Counted from the stretch's first letter, positions 34,090 through 45,800 are shown. The stretch: 64,000 nt of DNA from Stagonosporopsis chrysanthemi (GCA_022560025.1 JAFISE010000025.1:186001-250000), one strand, 5' to 3'. Notes: generated by a model not told the origin, from the sequence alone. Made by a program: numbers and translations.

Positions 34090-35849
34090 ATGGCTCTACC
34101 CGACTTATTCCTGGCTGGAAATCTCGAGAGCTTGGGTGCGATCTTCCGATGGAGACTCCTCCTGCTAGTCGCCGTACCTCTGGCCGTAGTGTACTACCTG
34201 CGAAAGTCGAAGACAAAGCCTCTCGATCTCAAACAGTACTCTCACTTCCCGCAGCCCGAGCCAGCAGATCCTGTGAGAGGCCACTGGCCATGGATCGAAA
34301 AGGCCGCCGCTGAGGGCGACCCTCGCCGCGCTTTCGACGAGATGTTGTATGAGCAGGCTGAAAAGCTTGGCTTCCCTCCAGTTCTACTGGTCGACTGGCG
34401 CCCGATCGAGAAGTTTCCAATTTTGTTCATCCTAGACAACGAAGTCGCTGAGCAAGTCACGAAACCGAGCAAGACCTACAGGAATAGTATGCCTAAGCAT
34501 CCCGCCATCCAGCAGCTGGCCCCTCTAGTGGGTGCTAGATCACTGGTCACCACTGATGTAAGTTGACTTGTCTAGCCGGATCGACGACGAGTGCGAGAGC
34601 TGATGGACGGACCTAGGGTGATGAATGGAACGCGCTGTACAAGAGAATCCGGCCGGGCTTCCAGCATCAACATCTTCTGAGTCTTGTCGATGTCATTCTT
34701 GACAAGACAGAAACTTTCATCGAGCTCATGACGCAAAAGGCTGCCAGCCAAGAGACGTTCCGCCTCGATTCGTACACAACAAACCTGGTCTTCGACATCA
34801 TCGGCATCGTGACATTTGACATGGACCTTAATGCGCAAATTGAAGGGAAGCAGAGCGACGTTCTCCTGACCTACCGTGCCCTCTCAGAAGCCTTCAACAA
34901 GCGCCCCTTCGGCGGTGTAGGATGGCGCGACTACTTCTCCGCCAACGAGCGCGAGATCAGGCACCAAGACAAAAAGCTCGACAAGATTCTCAAGACAGAG
35001 ATCAAGAAACAACACGCCACCTTGCTCGCCAACAGCACCGACACAAAGACCAAAAACAGAAGCGTGGCAACACTCAGCCTCCACGGCATCGACAAGCTCA
35101 CGCCCCAGATCCTGCAGCAAACCAGCGACACCCTCCGCGGCTTCCTCTTCGCAGGCCACGACACAACCTCGATCCTCCTGCAATGGGCCTTCTACGAGTT
35201 GCACACACACCCGTCCGCCGCGGCCACGCTCAGCGCGGAGCTGCGCTCCGTCTTCGGCGCCGCCACAACCCCGTCCTCCATCATCGCGCAGCTGCGCAGC
35301 CCCAGCGCCAGCGCCCTGCTCGCCCGCCTCCCCTACACCGACGCCGTGGTGAAAGAAACGCTGCGGCTCCACCCGCCCGGCACCACCGCGCGCGTCGCCC
35401 CCGCCGCCTCACACACGCACCTCGCGCTGCCCGACGGCTCCGCGCTGCCCGTCGACGGCCTGTGTCTGACGCCGCGCAGCTACGTGATCCAGCGGCACCC
35501 GGCGGTGTTTGGGCCCTCGCGCGACGCGTTTGACCCGAGTCGCTGGCTGGGCGAGAGTGCCAAGCGCATCCCCGAGAGCAGCTTCCGGCCGTACGAGCGC
35601 GGGCCGCGCCGGTGCACGGGGTCCGAGCTGGCGAATCTCGAGGCGAGGATTGTGGTGGTGTGTGTGGCGCGGCATTTTGAGTTTGTGAAGCAAGGGCTTG
35701 GGGAGGTGGAGGTGGAGGACGGGGGGGAAGTGAGGGTTGAGGAGGGGGGCAGGGCGAGGACCAAGGGGAGGATGTTTTCAACGCATTTGGTTACTGCGAA
35801 GCCGGTGGATGGGATGGAGATTAAGGTGAGGGTCAAGGGGGCGGGGTAG
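34090..35849 (+). CDS. cytochrome P450 monooxygenase, microsomal
   Basis: Two exons, join(34090..34557,34617..35849), with a 59 nt intron, encode 566 aa. ATG 34090 is chosen because it precedes the membrane anchor directly (RWRLLLLVAVPLAVVYYL, about 18-35). The I-helix reads GFLFAGHDTTS (about 331-341), the K-helix ExxR is ETLR (403-406), and the heme loop is YERGPRRCTG with Cys489; the normally Phe first position is Tyr. Family knowledge: ER-bound, NADPH-P450 reductase dependent. The overall pattern recalls the fungal StcS/VerA-like (CYP59) group, but that assignment is tentative. No PKS, NRPS or other secondary-metabolism core gene is adjacent. The C-terminal ~60 residues are Gly/Glu/Val-rich and encoded by very G-rich DNA. 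Confidence 0.9.
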
Positions 35850-36632
35850 ATGGGGGATTTCATTGAAGAGATGGAGAGCTGTGTGCGTGCTGTACAGTCG
35901 CGTACCTGGAGGCTGCGGGTGTGGACGCGCCCACAGCTTCTCCCTCTACATACACACTTCCAGCCGCAGTGCCGCGTTAGGTGCAGTAGCCGTCTACCCA
36001 CCACGTCATATCACATCACATCACCTCACATCTCACACACAACCTCCAGCACCGTCCTCGCCCCACTCCACCACTGATCATTCCGCGCCTTGCCCCCCGA
36101 CTAATTTGAGACTAGCGTCCAGGCTACAACACACAGAGGCGTACGTGAAGATGAGCGGAGAAGATTAGGCAGGCAGCAGAGGCGGACTGAGTGGTGTCAG
36201 TGTTGGAGGGGTTGGTAATTGTACGAGGGTTAGCTTGCGCGCCGACGAGGGCTTGGTCCTGTTGGCTTGGTGGAAAGAAGCTGTATTTCAACAAGGAAAG
36301 AGCGTGCCTATTTGCCAAGGACACTCGGAGTCACTGGTTATGTACAGTACATACAGTACCCCAAACGCCGGTACAATGCCCGCTCGCGAATCGAATGCCG
36401 TATCCCAAAAGCGCTGAACAGAGGATAACTCCCGTGCCTCCATTGTATCCGGTGAAAATGCAACGCAAAGGTATATAACGCCTGAAGGCCCAAAACAACA
36501 GCCCGCTCGCGCGCTCGTTCGCCCACTCATGCACTCACTCGCAAGCATTTCGACAAGTCGTCACAACAACGCAACACAACACAACACAACACACCGCCTC
36601 GTCTATACATGGGCCGGGGGCGATGGACCATG
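35850..36632. other. convergent intergenic region
   Basis: These 783 bp lie between convergent stop codons. They contain short CATCA/CACAT tandem runs (36001-36045) and an ACAAC repeat (36571-36595) but no gene. Confidence 0.5.
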
Positions 36633-39447
36633 CTACAACTTCCTCCCCCTCCTGCGCGGCAACCCACTCTCAGCACCCACAGTGGGCAGCGACACAGGAG
36701 CAACGACGGCCCTGGGTGCGACCGCACGTGGAGCGGGGATGCCCTTGCGCGGCGTTGCAGCACTGATGGCACCTCTCACGTTCTCCTTCTCCGCTGGCGC
36801 GACAGGCAGAGCAGAGGTGACGGCGATGGGTTTGGGCAGCCTGACGCTCTTGGGCGGCGCGATGCGGCTTTTGCGTTCTTTGGGTGGCTCGAGGCCGACG
36901 GGTGCGAGATTGGGGGGAGCTGGCTTTTCTGTGGGAACAGTGGGTACGGGAAGTGTTCTGGTCGTCTTGGGTTTGGGGATGCTCTTTGCGTAGGGTGCGG
37001 GTGCGGGTGCGGGTGCGGGTGCGGGTGTGGATAGTGTGGCAGTCCTTTCTTCTTGGACGGCGTCTGGGAGGAGGGAGTCGGTGGAGAGGAGAGCTTTCCC
37101 TGGGGTGCCGTTTGCTGTGCCCAGTCCGCGTACACGGCGAGCTTTGGGCGTCGAGTTCTTGCCTGTGGCAGACTTCGCTCTAGGTTTCGTCGCTGCCACA
37201 ACCGGCATGCTTAGTTCGTCCGGGGTAGCCAGACTTTCTGCCTCTGCCTTTTGCGCGGCAATGGTATCGGCATGCTCTTGGTAGTATGCCAGCGTCTCGT
37301 CCCACCTGATGCCCCTTCTGCCTGGGACGGGTGGTCTCTCTGCGTCTGCATCGACGTCTACTGGCGGAGAGAGGAACGCTTCGGCCTGCAGCTTAAGCAG
37401 ACGCAGGCTGACCATGAAGGCACCCTGCTTGTTCTTGCGCGTATTGTTTCGTGTGATGAGAGCCAGCTCCTGGGCATCGGTCTTCTTGAGCACTACGGGG
37501 TCAGAGCCATCAGCCCGGCGGATGGCGATCTTATTGGTCTGAGGCTGTGTGGCTGAAGCTGGCGCTGGGAGTCGGGACTTTTTTGCGCGCGCGGAGCGTC
37601 GCGAGCCCCGTCCGGCCTTCGAGTCTGCGCCTTCTTCGTCTTCAGCCTGTTCTTGAATTGGGGAGGCTGTAGCCGCAATATCAGAGTTGGCTGTCGCGGT
37701 CTCAATGACATCGACAGCGGCTTCGGTGTCGATTTCGGCCGGAGAGTTTGGATCCTTCTCCTCGAGTGCCTTGCGCGGTGACGCTAGAGCGTGGCGTACA
37801 ATGTCCGAGTCTCGTCGGTTCTCAAGTGACGATCGCCGTGTGATGATGGCAGATCTCTCGGCCTTGCTGGCGGCAGCTCGACTGAGGAAGCTCTTAAGGA
37901 TCGCAGTGTCGTCGTCGAGAGCGAGTGTCATGGTTGCATCGTCGGGTCCGGAGTTGATACGCAGTGGTGGTGGCGGAGAGTGCAGTTTTTTGGGTGTGTG
38001 CTGTCTTGAGGTGGTTTGTGCAGGTGTGAGAGAGAGCGACAGGCCTTCTGCAATGCTGGCCACCTCGTTCGCCGTAGACTTTGGCGTGGGCGGCTGGGAT
38101 GCGAGCTCGCCTTCCCTCTCGTACTCTTCTTGGATGTCCAGCTGCAGCGAGGCCTCGGTGATTTCCTCGTCGGCATCCGCGCCAGCTGTGGTGTCTCCTC
38201 CGGGGTTGGTGGAGGTGGAGAAGCCAGCCAGGTCAACTTCGGACATGTCAGCGTCCTCGTCCTCGTCCTCGCTGTCGCTCGCCACGGCATCATGGTGCAT
38301 CTCAGTTGCATCGCCAGTCTGTTCGTCTGGGGTCGTCTCTGTTGGCAGGGCTGGATATGCGACTTCGTCAGCGTCTGCAAGGGTCGTGGATTCTGCAAGA
38401 CTTGGTGTTGCAGCCTCGATTTCTGCAGCGTTTGAGGTGTTCGATTCATCTTCGGACTGGCGCATGACCTCTGTTTCATTCTCTGGTACATACGTCGTGG
38501 AGGACGACACACTGGCGACAACCTCAGCAACGACGCTCTCAACGGTGGGCCCCGTGACTGTGATGGCCTCTCCTACAGGATGCTCGGACGACGATTCTGA
38601 GTCATGGTCCTGCATTTCGCTATTCGGTAACGCAGGGTAGTCCACCTTTGCTGGTGACGAAGAATGTGGTGTTGATGTGCTTTTGGCGGGCGATTTGAAG
38701 ATGAGTGCAAAGGTCGAGTCTTCTGTAGCTGTGTCACCCAGGTCTCTCCCTTCGTCCTGCCCATCCAGACTTTCGTGCTCATCCAGGCTTTCGTAGTTGT
38801 CGTTCGCCGTCTGGGCTGTATCTCTGGCGAATGAGAACAACGAGGGACCGTCCTGGGTATGTGGTACTTCAGGCAAGCTGCCGTGGCTCGTGTCGGCGTC
38901 CACTGCGTCGAGGCTCATGTCTGCGTCTGCTGGGTCGTCGCTCTCGCTCTCGCTCTGCTCGTGGTCCATGTCGTCGCTGGTCTGCGCACTTCTCTTGCCT
39001 TTGAGTGCACTGTCAGCAATGCGGCCTTTGTTCGGCATCAGGGAGTCACGTACGGGGCAGGACGCTCTTGCTGCGCTCCCAGCGTGTGCCCTGAAAGGCG
39101 CGCTGGCTGCCCTGCATCTTCTCCATGGCCTTGGGGCTCATCCTCTGCCGCCGCTTCACTGCACGTGCATGCGCCTCGTGCTCTTCCTCGTCCGTCTCAT
39201 CTTGCTGCTGTCCGCTGGCGGTGCCCGTGGCCGAGCGCAGGCTGAAGCGCCGCCAGATGCTCTTTGCCTTGCCTTCGCTGCGCTGCTTCACTTCGCGCTT
39301 GCGCTCCCAGCCTCGAGGAATGTGGCCGACGGGCAGGGCGCCGGGGTCGAGGTGGGCCGTGTCGGTCTCGTGCCAGGTCTGGTTGAAGGGCGCCGGCGGC
39401 AGGCGTTTGCGCGGCGATGCCAGACGCTTGCGCGGGGTGGCGGCCAT
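36633..39447 (-). CDS. large acidic nuclear-type protein, unknown function
   Basis: Two exons, complement(join(36633..38998,39054..39447)), encode about 919 aa. The 55 nt intron was placed by frame and signals: donor GTACGT, branch CTGAC, acceptor AAAG, giving SVLPRKRSAQTSDD. The N-terminus (MAATPRKRLASPRKRLPPAP) is basic with TPRK/SPRK motifs. The middle (about 135-560) is Ser/Glu/Asp-rich and disordered. A conserved-looking block near 650 reads AQELALITRNNTRKNKQGA, followed by GRRGIRWDETLAYYQEH. The C-terminus is Pro/Arg/Lys-rich and includes an Ala-Pro repeat. I recognise no named family; composition suggests a chromatin, kinetochore or cell-cycle substrate. It diverges from MRP10 across 357 bp. 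Confidence 0.82.
36995..37027. repeat. (GCGGGT)n microsatellite coding for Ala-Pro
   Basis: Five tandem copies of the hexamer GCGGGT lie within the large acidic protein gene and give an (Ala-Pro)n run on the minus strand. The period is a multiple of three, so length change preserves frame. Confidence 0.85.
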
Positions 39448-39804
39448 GGGGAGGAGCGACGCAGTAGAGCTGCTGGTTAGTATGCGCAGCCAGAGACTCC
39501 TGATCCGCGCGCTTTGCCTGTTCCGCACCGACGTAATGATGTTGGCCGCGCAAGAGTGTGTTTGTTTACGACAACACGGCGATGCGATGGCGCTAGGCGG
39601 TCAGCGGAGCGGGTCTCTGCCCGATTCGGGCCCTCCAACTTTTTGGCCGAGCTTCGACTGTGAATCCACGGTCCACGACGACAGCACGCCCACGCCCACG
39701 CCCACGCCCACGCCCACCTATCCGTCGCGCACTCGCACTCGCAGCCACGTAGCCGCCGCCCGCCGTCTCCATCGCATCGAAGCTCCCCCCCCGCGAACGC
39801 CACA
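39448..39804. promoter_or_regulatory. divergent promoter, acidic protein gene/MRP10
   Basis: The start codons on opposite strands are 357 bp apart. The segment contains a (CCCACG)n run at 39686-39717 and a C-rich tract just before the MRP10 ATG. Function is inferred from geometry. Confidence 0.55.
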
Positions 39805-40247
39805 ATGGTCCCAAAGCCGCAGGGCTCAGCCGTGCAGTCGGCCACTCATCGCCCGCTGCCCCCGCTCCCCAAGCTGCGCATCCGCCGCCCGAACAAGCCA
39901 GAGACGAACCCGTGTCTGGGCGCAATGTCGTCCGTGTTAGGTGTGTGCGACCTCACAGCCGCGCGTTGTGCAGTGCAGAGCGTGGAGACAGCCGCATCAC
40001 CAAAATCCAGAGGCTAACCCCAGATCGCAGGTTGCTGGGCGTCGTCCGGATATAGCGTGCAGGGCTGCGCTGCACTGGAGCAGAAGCTGCGGCAGTGCAT
40101 GGATCAGCCGGTATGTGCTGGCGCGAGGCTCGCCCTCCAACACGCTCTAACAGCTCCCAGCGCGACAAGAACGAGAAGAAGAACAACATCAACTACCACC
40201 TGTCGAGAATGTACCCCAACATCATCGGCCCTCACAAGCGGAAGTAG
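39805..40247 (+). CDS. MRP10: mitochondrial small-subunit ribosomal protein Mrp10 (twin CX9C)
   Basis: Three exons, join(39805..39940,40031..40110,40161..40247), encode 100 aa; the introns are 90 and 50 nt. The spliced protein begins MVPKPQGSAVQSATHRPLPP, then LPKLRIRRPNKPETNPCLGA, and ends YHLSRMYPNIIGPHKRK. Cysteines 37/47 and 58/68 form an exact twin CX9C motif (NPCLGAMSSVLGCW and GCAALEQKLRQCM). Family knowledge: Mrp10 (mS37) is imported through Mia40-dependent oxidation and assembles into the mitochondrial small ribosomal subunit. The cysteine pairs are only assembled after splicing, which supports the exon model: introns 1 and 2 each have proper GTRTGTG donors and CAG acceptors. Confidence 0.93.
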
Positions 40248-40938
40248 GCGGGGCCCGCATCGCGGCGCAGCGAACTTGTACACTACCTGTATACCCACGG
40301 CACGGCGAGACGGACGATGCGCTCGCGCAGGAGGTGTCTTATCAGCGATCACAACATTGGGACGGCGTTCAGGTGAGGTTGGTACAGTTGTATATACACA
40401 ATACAAGAGAAGGAACAGATCTACGTGCATCTCCCCTGCATCGCAGATCTGTGCAGTGCAAGATGCGACATGTCAGCCACGAATCCTGCTTTCGCCATGT
40501 CGGGCAAATTAAACACGCCAGCCCTGCCCATCGCCTCCGACAATGCCATCATGTGCGACAAACTAACACGCTGTAAAGACAAGGCCACTTCTAGGTGCAC
40601 GTCACAACACCTGCGCATACACCTCTCCTTCATTGTTTGCAGCACGCGTGGACCAGGTCGTTGTAGCCTCACACCAACAGCGCTGCACTAAAGTGGACGA
40701 TCAGCATTGATATTCCTTCCTTTGTCCTCCACGTGGAGTGCTGTTCCACCCTCCCTCGACTCCAGACTGCCGGGCGTCAGACAGTCTCACTAGGCCGCTC
40801 ACGCTAACACACTCAAAGGGCTTACCACATCGTCATCATCCCTCGTTGACCGATAGCAGCGGTCTATTCTTACGTGCAGTCATGCTCTGGCGTGGTTGTG
40901 TCGACTTGCGCAGGGATGCATGCACGCTCAGACCATCA

Positions 40939-40971
<33 letters not shown>

Positions 40972-41410
40972 AACCACCCCGCCTTGCCGCATGTACTCAG
41001 CCCCGGCTGCTTACCTCTGCTCTGGTCCCAATAACGACTGGGCACTACCGAGACTGCGCATTACGGCTGACGTCGATGGTTGCAATTGGCAGACGGCTCC
41101 AAGGGTGCTGTCGACGCTTTGCCTGGAACATGTTGGCGTATCCGCATGATCCACGATTCACCACAGTGACAACGGATCGCCAGGGCGTTGGCCCGATCAT
41201 AGCAAGGAGCTTTAAGCATAACCTGCCTCTTGTTTACAGACTCGCGATGCTGCTCAGCCGCCGTCTGCCAGCCTATCTTAAGAGCTGCGCGCATAACACT
41301 GCCCATACCTTCCTCCCCGCCCTGCTGCATCCACCGTGTAACAACACTACCTGGGCCCCGGTACTTGTTGGAGCTCGAGCTTCGGCTGCCCGCATGGAAA
41401 CACAACAGCC
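40248..41410. other. intergenic region with CGCCCAC repeat
   Basis: This 1.16 kb has no supported gene. At 40941-40971 there are four tandem copies of the heptamer CGCCCAC. The remainder is the 3' flank of MRP10 and the promoter of the surface-protein gene. Confidence 0.5.
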
Positions 41411-42570
41411 ATGAAGCATTCAATCTTGGGGCACGCCATCCTGGCTCCAGCTCTGGCATCCGCAGCAGCATTCGCCGTCCCAGAACCCACCCAGCGCTTC
41501 GCCGTCGCACCAGACAACTGGAGTCCTGCGCCAACACCCGCACCGCAATTCCACATCCTGGGCCGCGAAGCCCTGCAAGCAAACGAAGACAATACCTGCG
41601 GCTATGTCGCCGGGTCGTCAGGTACGTGAATCTCCCTTCACCCCTCCGCAATCGCACTGACCCACCCTCCCCCACAGCATCCCCCGTCAGCTGCCCAAAC
41701 TCAAAAGCCATCTGCGCAACAAACACCTACTTTGGCGTGCACGGCTGCTGCGACCCGGCCTCCCTCTCCGCCTGCACCATCGCAACGACATGCATCCCCT
41801 CGTCCGCCATGCGTAGCCTGTGCACAGACGCCGCGTGCTCGTCCAACTACGCCGTCGCAAAGTGCACCGCCAGCAGCGCGACCGAGTGCTACCGCTGGCT
41901 ATTCCAGTACGAAAGCACGGTGATGACGCAGCACGGGTGCGCGGCAACGGGCTTCACGTCGACGGCGGTGCGCAGCTACGGGGGCGCGTCGTCGTCATCG
42001 TCTCGACGCATCAGCGAGTCGCCAATGGAGTCCCCCACAGCCTCGTCCTCGTCCTCGTCTTCGTCTTTGTCTTCGTCTGACTCCCCCACCGCCAGCAGTC
42101 CCGCAGACACAAGACACCCCCTCGCCCCCATCATCGGCGGCACAATCGGCGGCTGCACAATCCTCTCCCTCGTCGCCGTCGCCGCGCTACTCATCCACCG
42201 CCGCCGCCGCCGCCGCCAATCGCACCTCCCTCCCCATCAATCCCATCTCCATCCACCGCTCCCCCACAACGCCCCCGAGTTCAACCCCGCCGGCTTCCCC
42301 GCGTCCTCCTGGGCCGTCGCCTCCGCTGCTGCTGCTGCCGCAAAACCCTCCTGGCAGGTTAGTGGGGCGCCGTACGTGGGTATCGCCGAGGTGCACGGCC
42401 ACGATCGCGCGGTCGAGGTTGAGGCGCGCGAGAAGACGAAGGGGGCGTGTTGGGATGGGCGAGGGAGGGGGGCGGTCGAGGTTGAGGCTGGGGGGTATGG
42501 AGGGGGTGGGATGAAGAAGGGGGAGAGAGGGAGGGGGAGGGGGGACGTGGTGGTGGAGGCGTCGACGTAG
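41411..42570 (+). CDS. Cys-rich single-pass surface protein (sensor-like)
   Basis: Two exons, join(41411..41621,41678..42570), encode 367 aa. Order of parts: signal peptide (MKHSILGHAILAPALASAAA), a Cys-rich ectodomain with about a dozen cysteines (about 63-158, including HGCCDPASLSACTIATTCIP), a Ser-rich linker with an S8 run (about 174-212), one transmembrane helix (about 222-243, IIGGTIGGCTILSLVAVAAL) stopped by Arg6, then a cytosolic tail rich in His/Pro and later Gly/Arg. The plan resembles fungal cell-wall stress sensors and related membrane anchors, but the Cys pattern is not one I can name as WSC. The last ~50 codons are purine-rich and repetitive. Confidence 0.82.
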
Positions 42571-43093
42571 GCGCCCATGTAGGGCATCATGGGTGAGGCC
42601 CCGTATTGAGTATCGAGTATTTTCTCCTTCAGCCTCCTCGGCCGCTGTCCCCCTTTGCTTTCTTCGCCTTTTTTTTCCCCCAGGCTTCGGCTGGGATGTG
42701 TTTCGGTTTCCGTTTCTTGCCGTTTGTGTGTCCTTTCCCCCGCCGTCTTTGTTTTCAGTCTTCGAGTATCGCTATACCATGCATTCATCGGCGTTTTCCT
42801 CCCCCCTTTTTTCTTTGTGAGTGGGCTGGGAAAAGGCAAACAGGGACATGTATACATACGTGGCAGGCTTTGATGCTTTGATGCTTTCTTTGTACTGGGC
42901 GTTTTGAGGTGGGGTTGGACACGCAGCACGTGGCTTTGGCTGCAGTTGTGGTTGTAGTTGACTGGCTGTGGTTGGTCGGTCGGTCTGCCTTGATAGAGAA
43001 ACATAAATATAAGTAACCATCTCGCTGACCCTGTTTCTTGTCTTCAACCTCCCTTCCTCTCTTCTCTAAAATATTGATCTTCCCCGAATCAGT

Positions 43094-43140
43094 GCAGAAT
43101 GCAAAATACAGAATGCAAAATACAGAATGCAAAACGCAGA
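43094..43140 (+). repeat. 14 bp tandem repeat
   Basis: About three copies of CAGAATGCAAAATA occur in tandem (with CAGAATGCAAAACG as the last), just left of the larger array. They read directly from the sequence. Confidence 0.85.
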
Positions 43141-43394
43141 TTCCAAAACACATTATGACAGATTTCATGTCTTTTGCCCAAAAACACAATTCTGCACTGC
43201 TTAACGTGCGCTCTTCTGCTCTTTCTCTTCCTCAAGAGGACCAATACCACACAACAAGGTCATGTCTTCTCAAATTGAAATATACCAACGCCATGTCTGC
43301 TGCCCTGCCCTGCCCTGCCCTGCTTCTGCCTCTTCAGCTCTACATACTCCTTCGATTGTGGAGTGTGTCTCCGTTCAAAATCCCAAAAGAACAC

Positions 43395-44170
43395 ATCGCC
43401 GCTGTGAAATGGCTACCCTGCGTCTTCTTCCTCTTTCTTCGACGTGTGGGGGTTTTTTTTTTCCAATCGAAAGTCAAGAAAGACATCCGCTATGTGTCTG
43501 TTCTGCGTGTTTCCTCTTCTTCTTCTTCTCCTTCTTCTACTTCTTCTTCAAAGTAGATTTCTTTCTGTATGAAAAGCGAGTGGAAATGGGCTATGTGTCT
43601 GCTCTGCGTCTCTCTCCCTCTATCCTTTCGAAGTCGAGCAATGTCTGTCCAAAGGTGAAGGACTATTTCAACATGTGGCTGCCTTTCCCTTCCGCCTTTA
43701 CATATTTGATGTGGAATGCTTTCTGTTTGAACCCCAGAGGGACATGAGGGATGTTACTGCTCTGCCTGTTCTTCCCTACTCTTTCCACGTGGACTCCTTT
43801 CTGTAGCAGATTCTGAGCAACGCATCCTCATGTGGCTGCTCTGTGCCATTTCTCCTTCTTCTTCGATGTGGAATACTTTTGTCTAAACTCCGGAAGACCC
43901 GAAACCATGTGTCTGCTCTGCGTCTCCCCCCTGCTTCTTCGATGCGGGATACTTTTGTCTAAAATCACGACGAGTGCTATCCATGTGTCTGCTTTGCCTC
44001 TCTCTCTTCATCCACTTCTTTGATATAGGATCTCCCCTGTTCAAAAGTCAGAAGAACCGCAAATTCGTGGCTGCTCTGTAACCCCTTGACCTTCTCCTTG
44101 ATGTGGAGTATCTTCTGTCTGGAACCCCGAGAGACATAGCTGCTGTGTCTGCTCGGTCTCTCTTATTCTA
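43395..44170 (+). repeat. diverged tandem array, unit about 76-82 bp (array 1 core)
   Basis: An anchor of the form CATGTGTCTGCTCTGCGTCT recurs at about 43490, 43591, 43671, 43749, 43829, 43905, 43981, 44063 and 44142: after the first interval of 101 bp, spacings are 80, 78, 80, 76, 76, 82 and 79 bp. Each unit continues into a pyrimidine-rich CTTCTTCGATGTGGAATACT segment, then TTTGTCTAAAAYYC, then an AGAAGAC/AAACC stretch. The best-preserved pair is 43829-43980. Some units have an open frame (MCLLCVSPLLLRCGILLSKI), others have stops, so coding is not conserved. Confidence 0.75.
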
Positions 44171-45800
44171 CCCTCATTATAACGCAAAACAATGTACGCT
44201 GCCAATGCTGAATCTCTCATCCAAAAGGTCTCGGATCCTACGGTATGTGGTTGAGCCTAGCTCTTCTACGCCATTAACGAGCAACGTCCATGTCTACAAA
44301 AACCATTTCAACCCGTCTGGCTCAGGAAGCATGTTTGCTGCTCTCCTCTGCCTCTTCTTCTTCGCTCCTTCCACGTGGATCCCACCGTAAAAACTATATC
44401 TCTCGCACTCACCAGGTGTTTACTTTACCTCTCCTCTTATACTTATGCAACTTGAAGTACCAATGTTGAGTCTTCTGTCCAGAGCTTCCAAGAGAAGCGC
44501 CATGTCGTTGCTCTCGTTTTCTTCATGCGATCGACAAATAAAGTCCATGTCTATGGGAACTATTCTTAACCAATCCCACGAAGATCATAATGAAGCGCAT
44601 GATGAAGATCTCCGCTGCTAGGCTCTACTCTACCCTTCTCTCTCAAACCGCGAATCAAAATACCACTGCCGAAACAATGAAAAGCCTTCTGTATATCTTA
44701 CTCTGCTCTGCTCTGGTTCACCTCCATCATCTTTTTAAACTGCAATCCCAATTGAACCTTACGCCTAAGAAGAACCCCTGGAAGATGTCATGTGCGCTGG
44801 GTTTCCTGTTTTCCTAAATCGACATAGATTGCTCAAATGGGCGACGTTCGCTTCCGCCTGTGTTTCTCCTCTACATCCTCAATCCGCGAAATCAAGTTGG
44901 CACAATTAGAGTTCTTGCTCAAAAGTGAGCCGGGAAAGGGTCCATGTGCACTGCGCTGCTCTGCCTCTTCTCTGGAGACGACCATCGAACATCATGTGAA
45001 AAATCTTGTTCTGAAACTCTCGAGTGCAGAAGCATGTTGGCCGATCTGTTTCTTCTTCTCTTTTACTCCTACAAGGTGTAGTTCATTTACCGCATTGTTT
45101 GTCTCAACGTCTTCTCAAGTCGCAGTATATTTGTGGCTCTGCTTTGTCCTGTTTAAAGCTACTGCCAATGTCCGGATCCAACGGAACTATCTCAGCATTC
45201 ACGTCCATGAATACGAAGTCGCTGTTCTACCCTGTCTTTTGTTTCCAATTCTTCCAATGTTCACTGCTGTTGATACGTATCTCATCCAAACGATGGGATA
45301 ACATACGCATGTTTGCTGCTTCCCTCTGCTCCTCTGTGTCCAAGGGAATATTTCAAATGCACGATCTCCCAGCGCATGGTCTCCACTTTCCGGTTCTACT
45401 TGTGCGCCAATCGCTCACATCACCGCATTCCCATCTGAAATACACTGGAACACTTGCCAGGTCTTGTGGCTAATAACCTCTTCTGCAGCAAATGTCTGAG
45501 ATCATTTTCTACGTTGCAGCCAGAACAACAGCATGTTCAGTTTCTTTGTTTCTTCTTCGAAAACGAATTGAGGATATGTTCTCCGAAAGGCAACAACCCA
45601 TGGTCCATGTCCTCCCGCTCTGCCACTTCTTTTGACCTCGATACTCCGTGTTGGTTATCATGAGTCAGCTGACTTTTTCCAAAGTAACGGGACAATTGTC
45701 CCATGATCTGTCTCCTGCCCTCGCGCTTACTTTAGCATAAACCTGATTCCAGCCCCTTTCTCGACTTCAAAGAGATTTCGGATCGCGGCATGGATTCAGT
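44171..45800 (+). repeat. degenerate continuation of array 1
   Basis: Related anchors continue at irregular spacing: GCATGTTTGCTGCTCTCCTC near 44330, GCCATGTCGTTGCTCTCG near 44499, CCATGTGCACTGCGCTGCTC near 44941, GCATGTTGGCCGATCTG near 45030 and GCATGTTTGCTGCTTCCCTC near 45308. The TTCTTC-rich second segment and GTGGA motif also recur. Insertions and divergence blur the period, so the right edge is approximate. Confidence 0.5.

Noticed and set aside
34090..35849. Secondary-metabolite gene cluster around the P450
   Set aside because: Flanking genes are MnSOD and an acidic nuclear-type protein; no PKS, NRPS, terpene synthase or transporter is present.
43395..44170. CRISPR array
   Set aside because: The repeats are diverged and contiguous with no unique spacers between exact repeats, and the genome is eukaryotic.
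43527..44390. ORFs inside array 1 (for example MCLLCVSPLLLRCG readings)
   Set aside because: Neighbouring repeat units carry stops or shifts in the same frame, so coding is not maintained.
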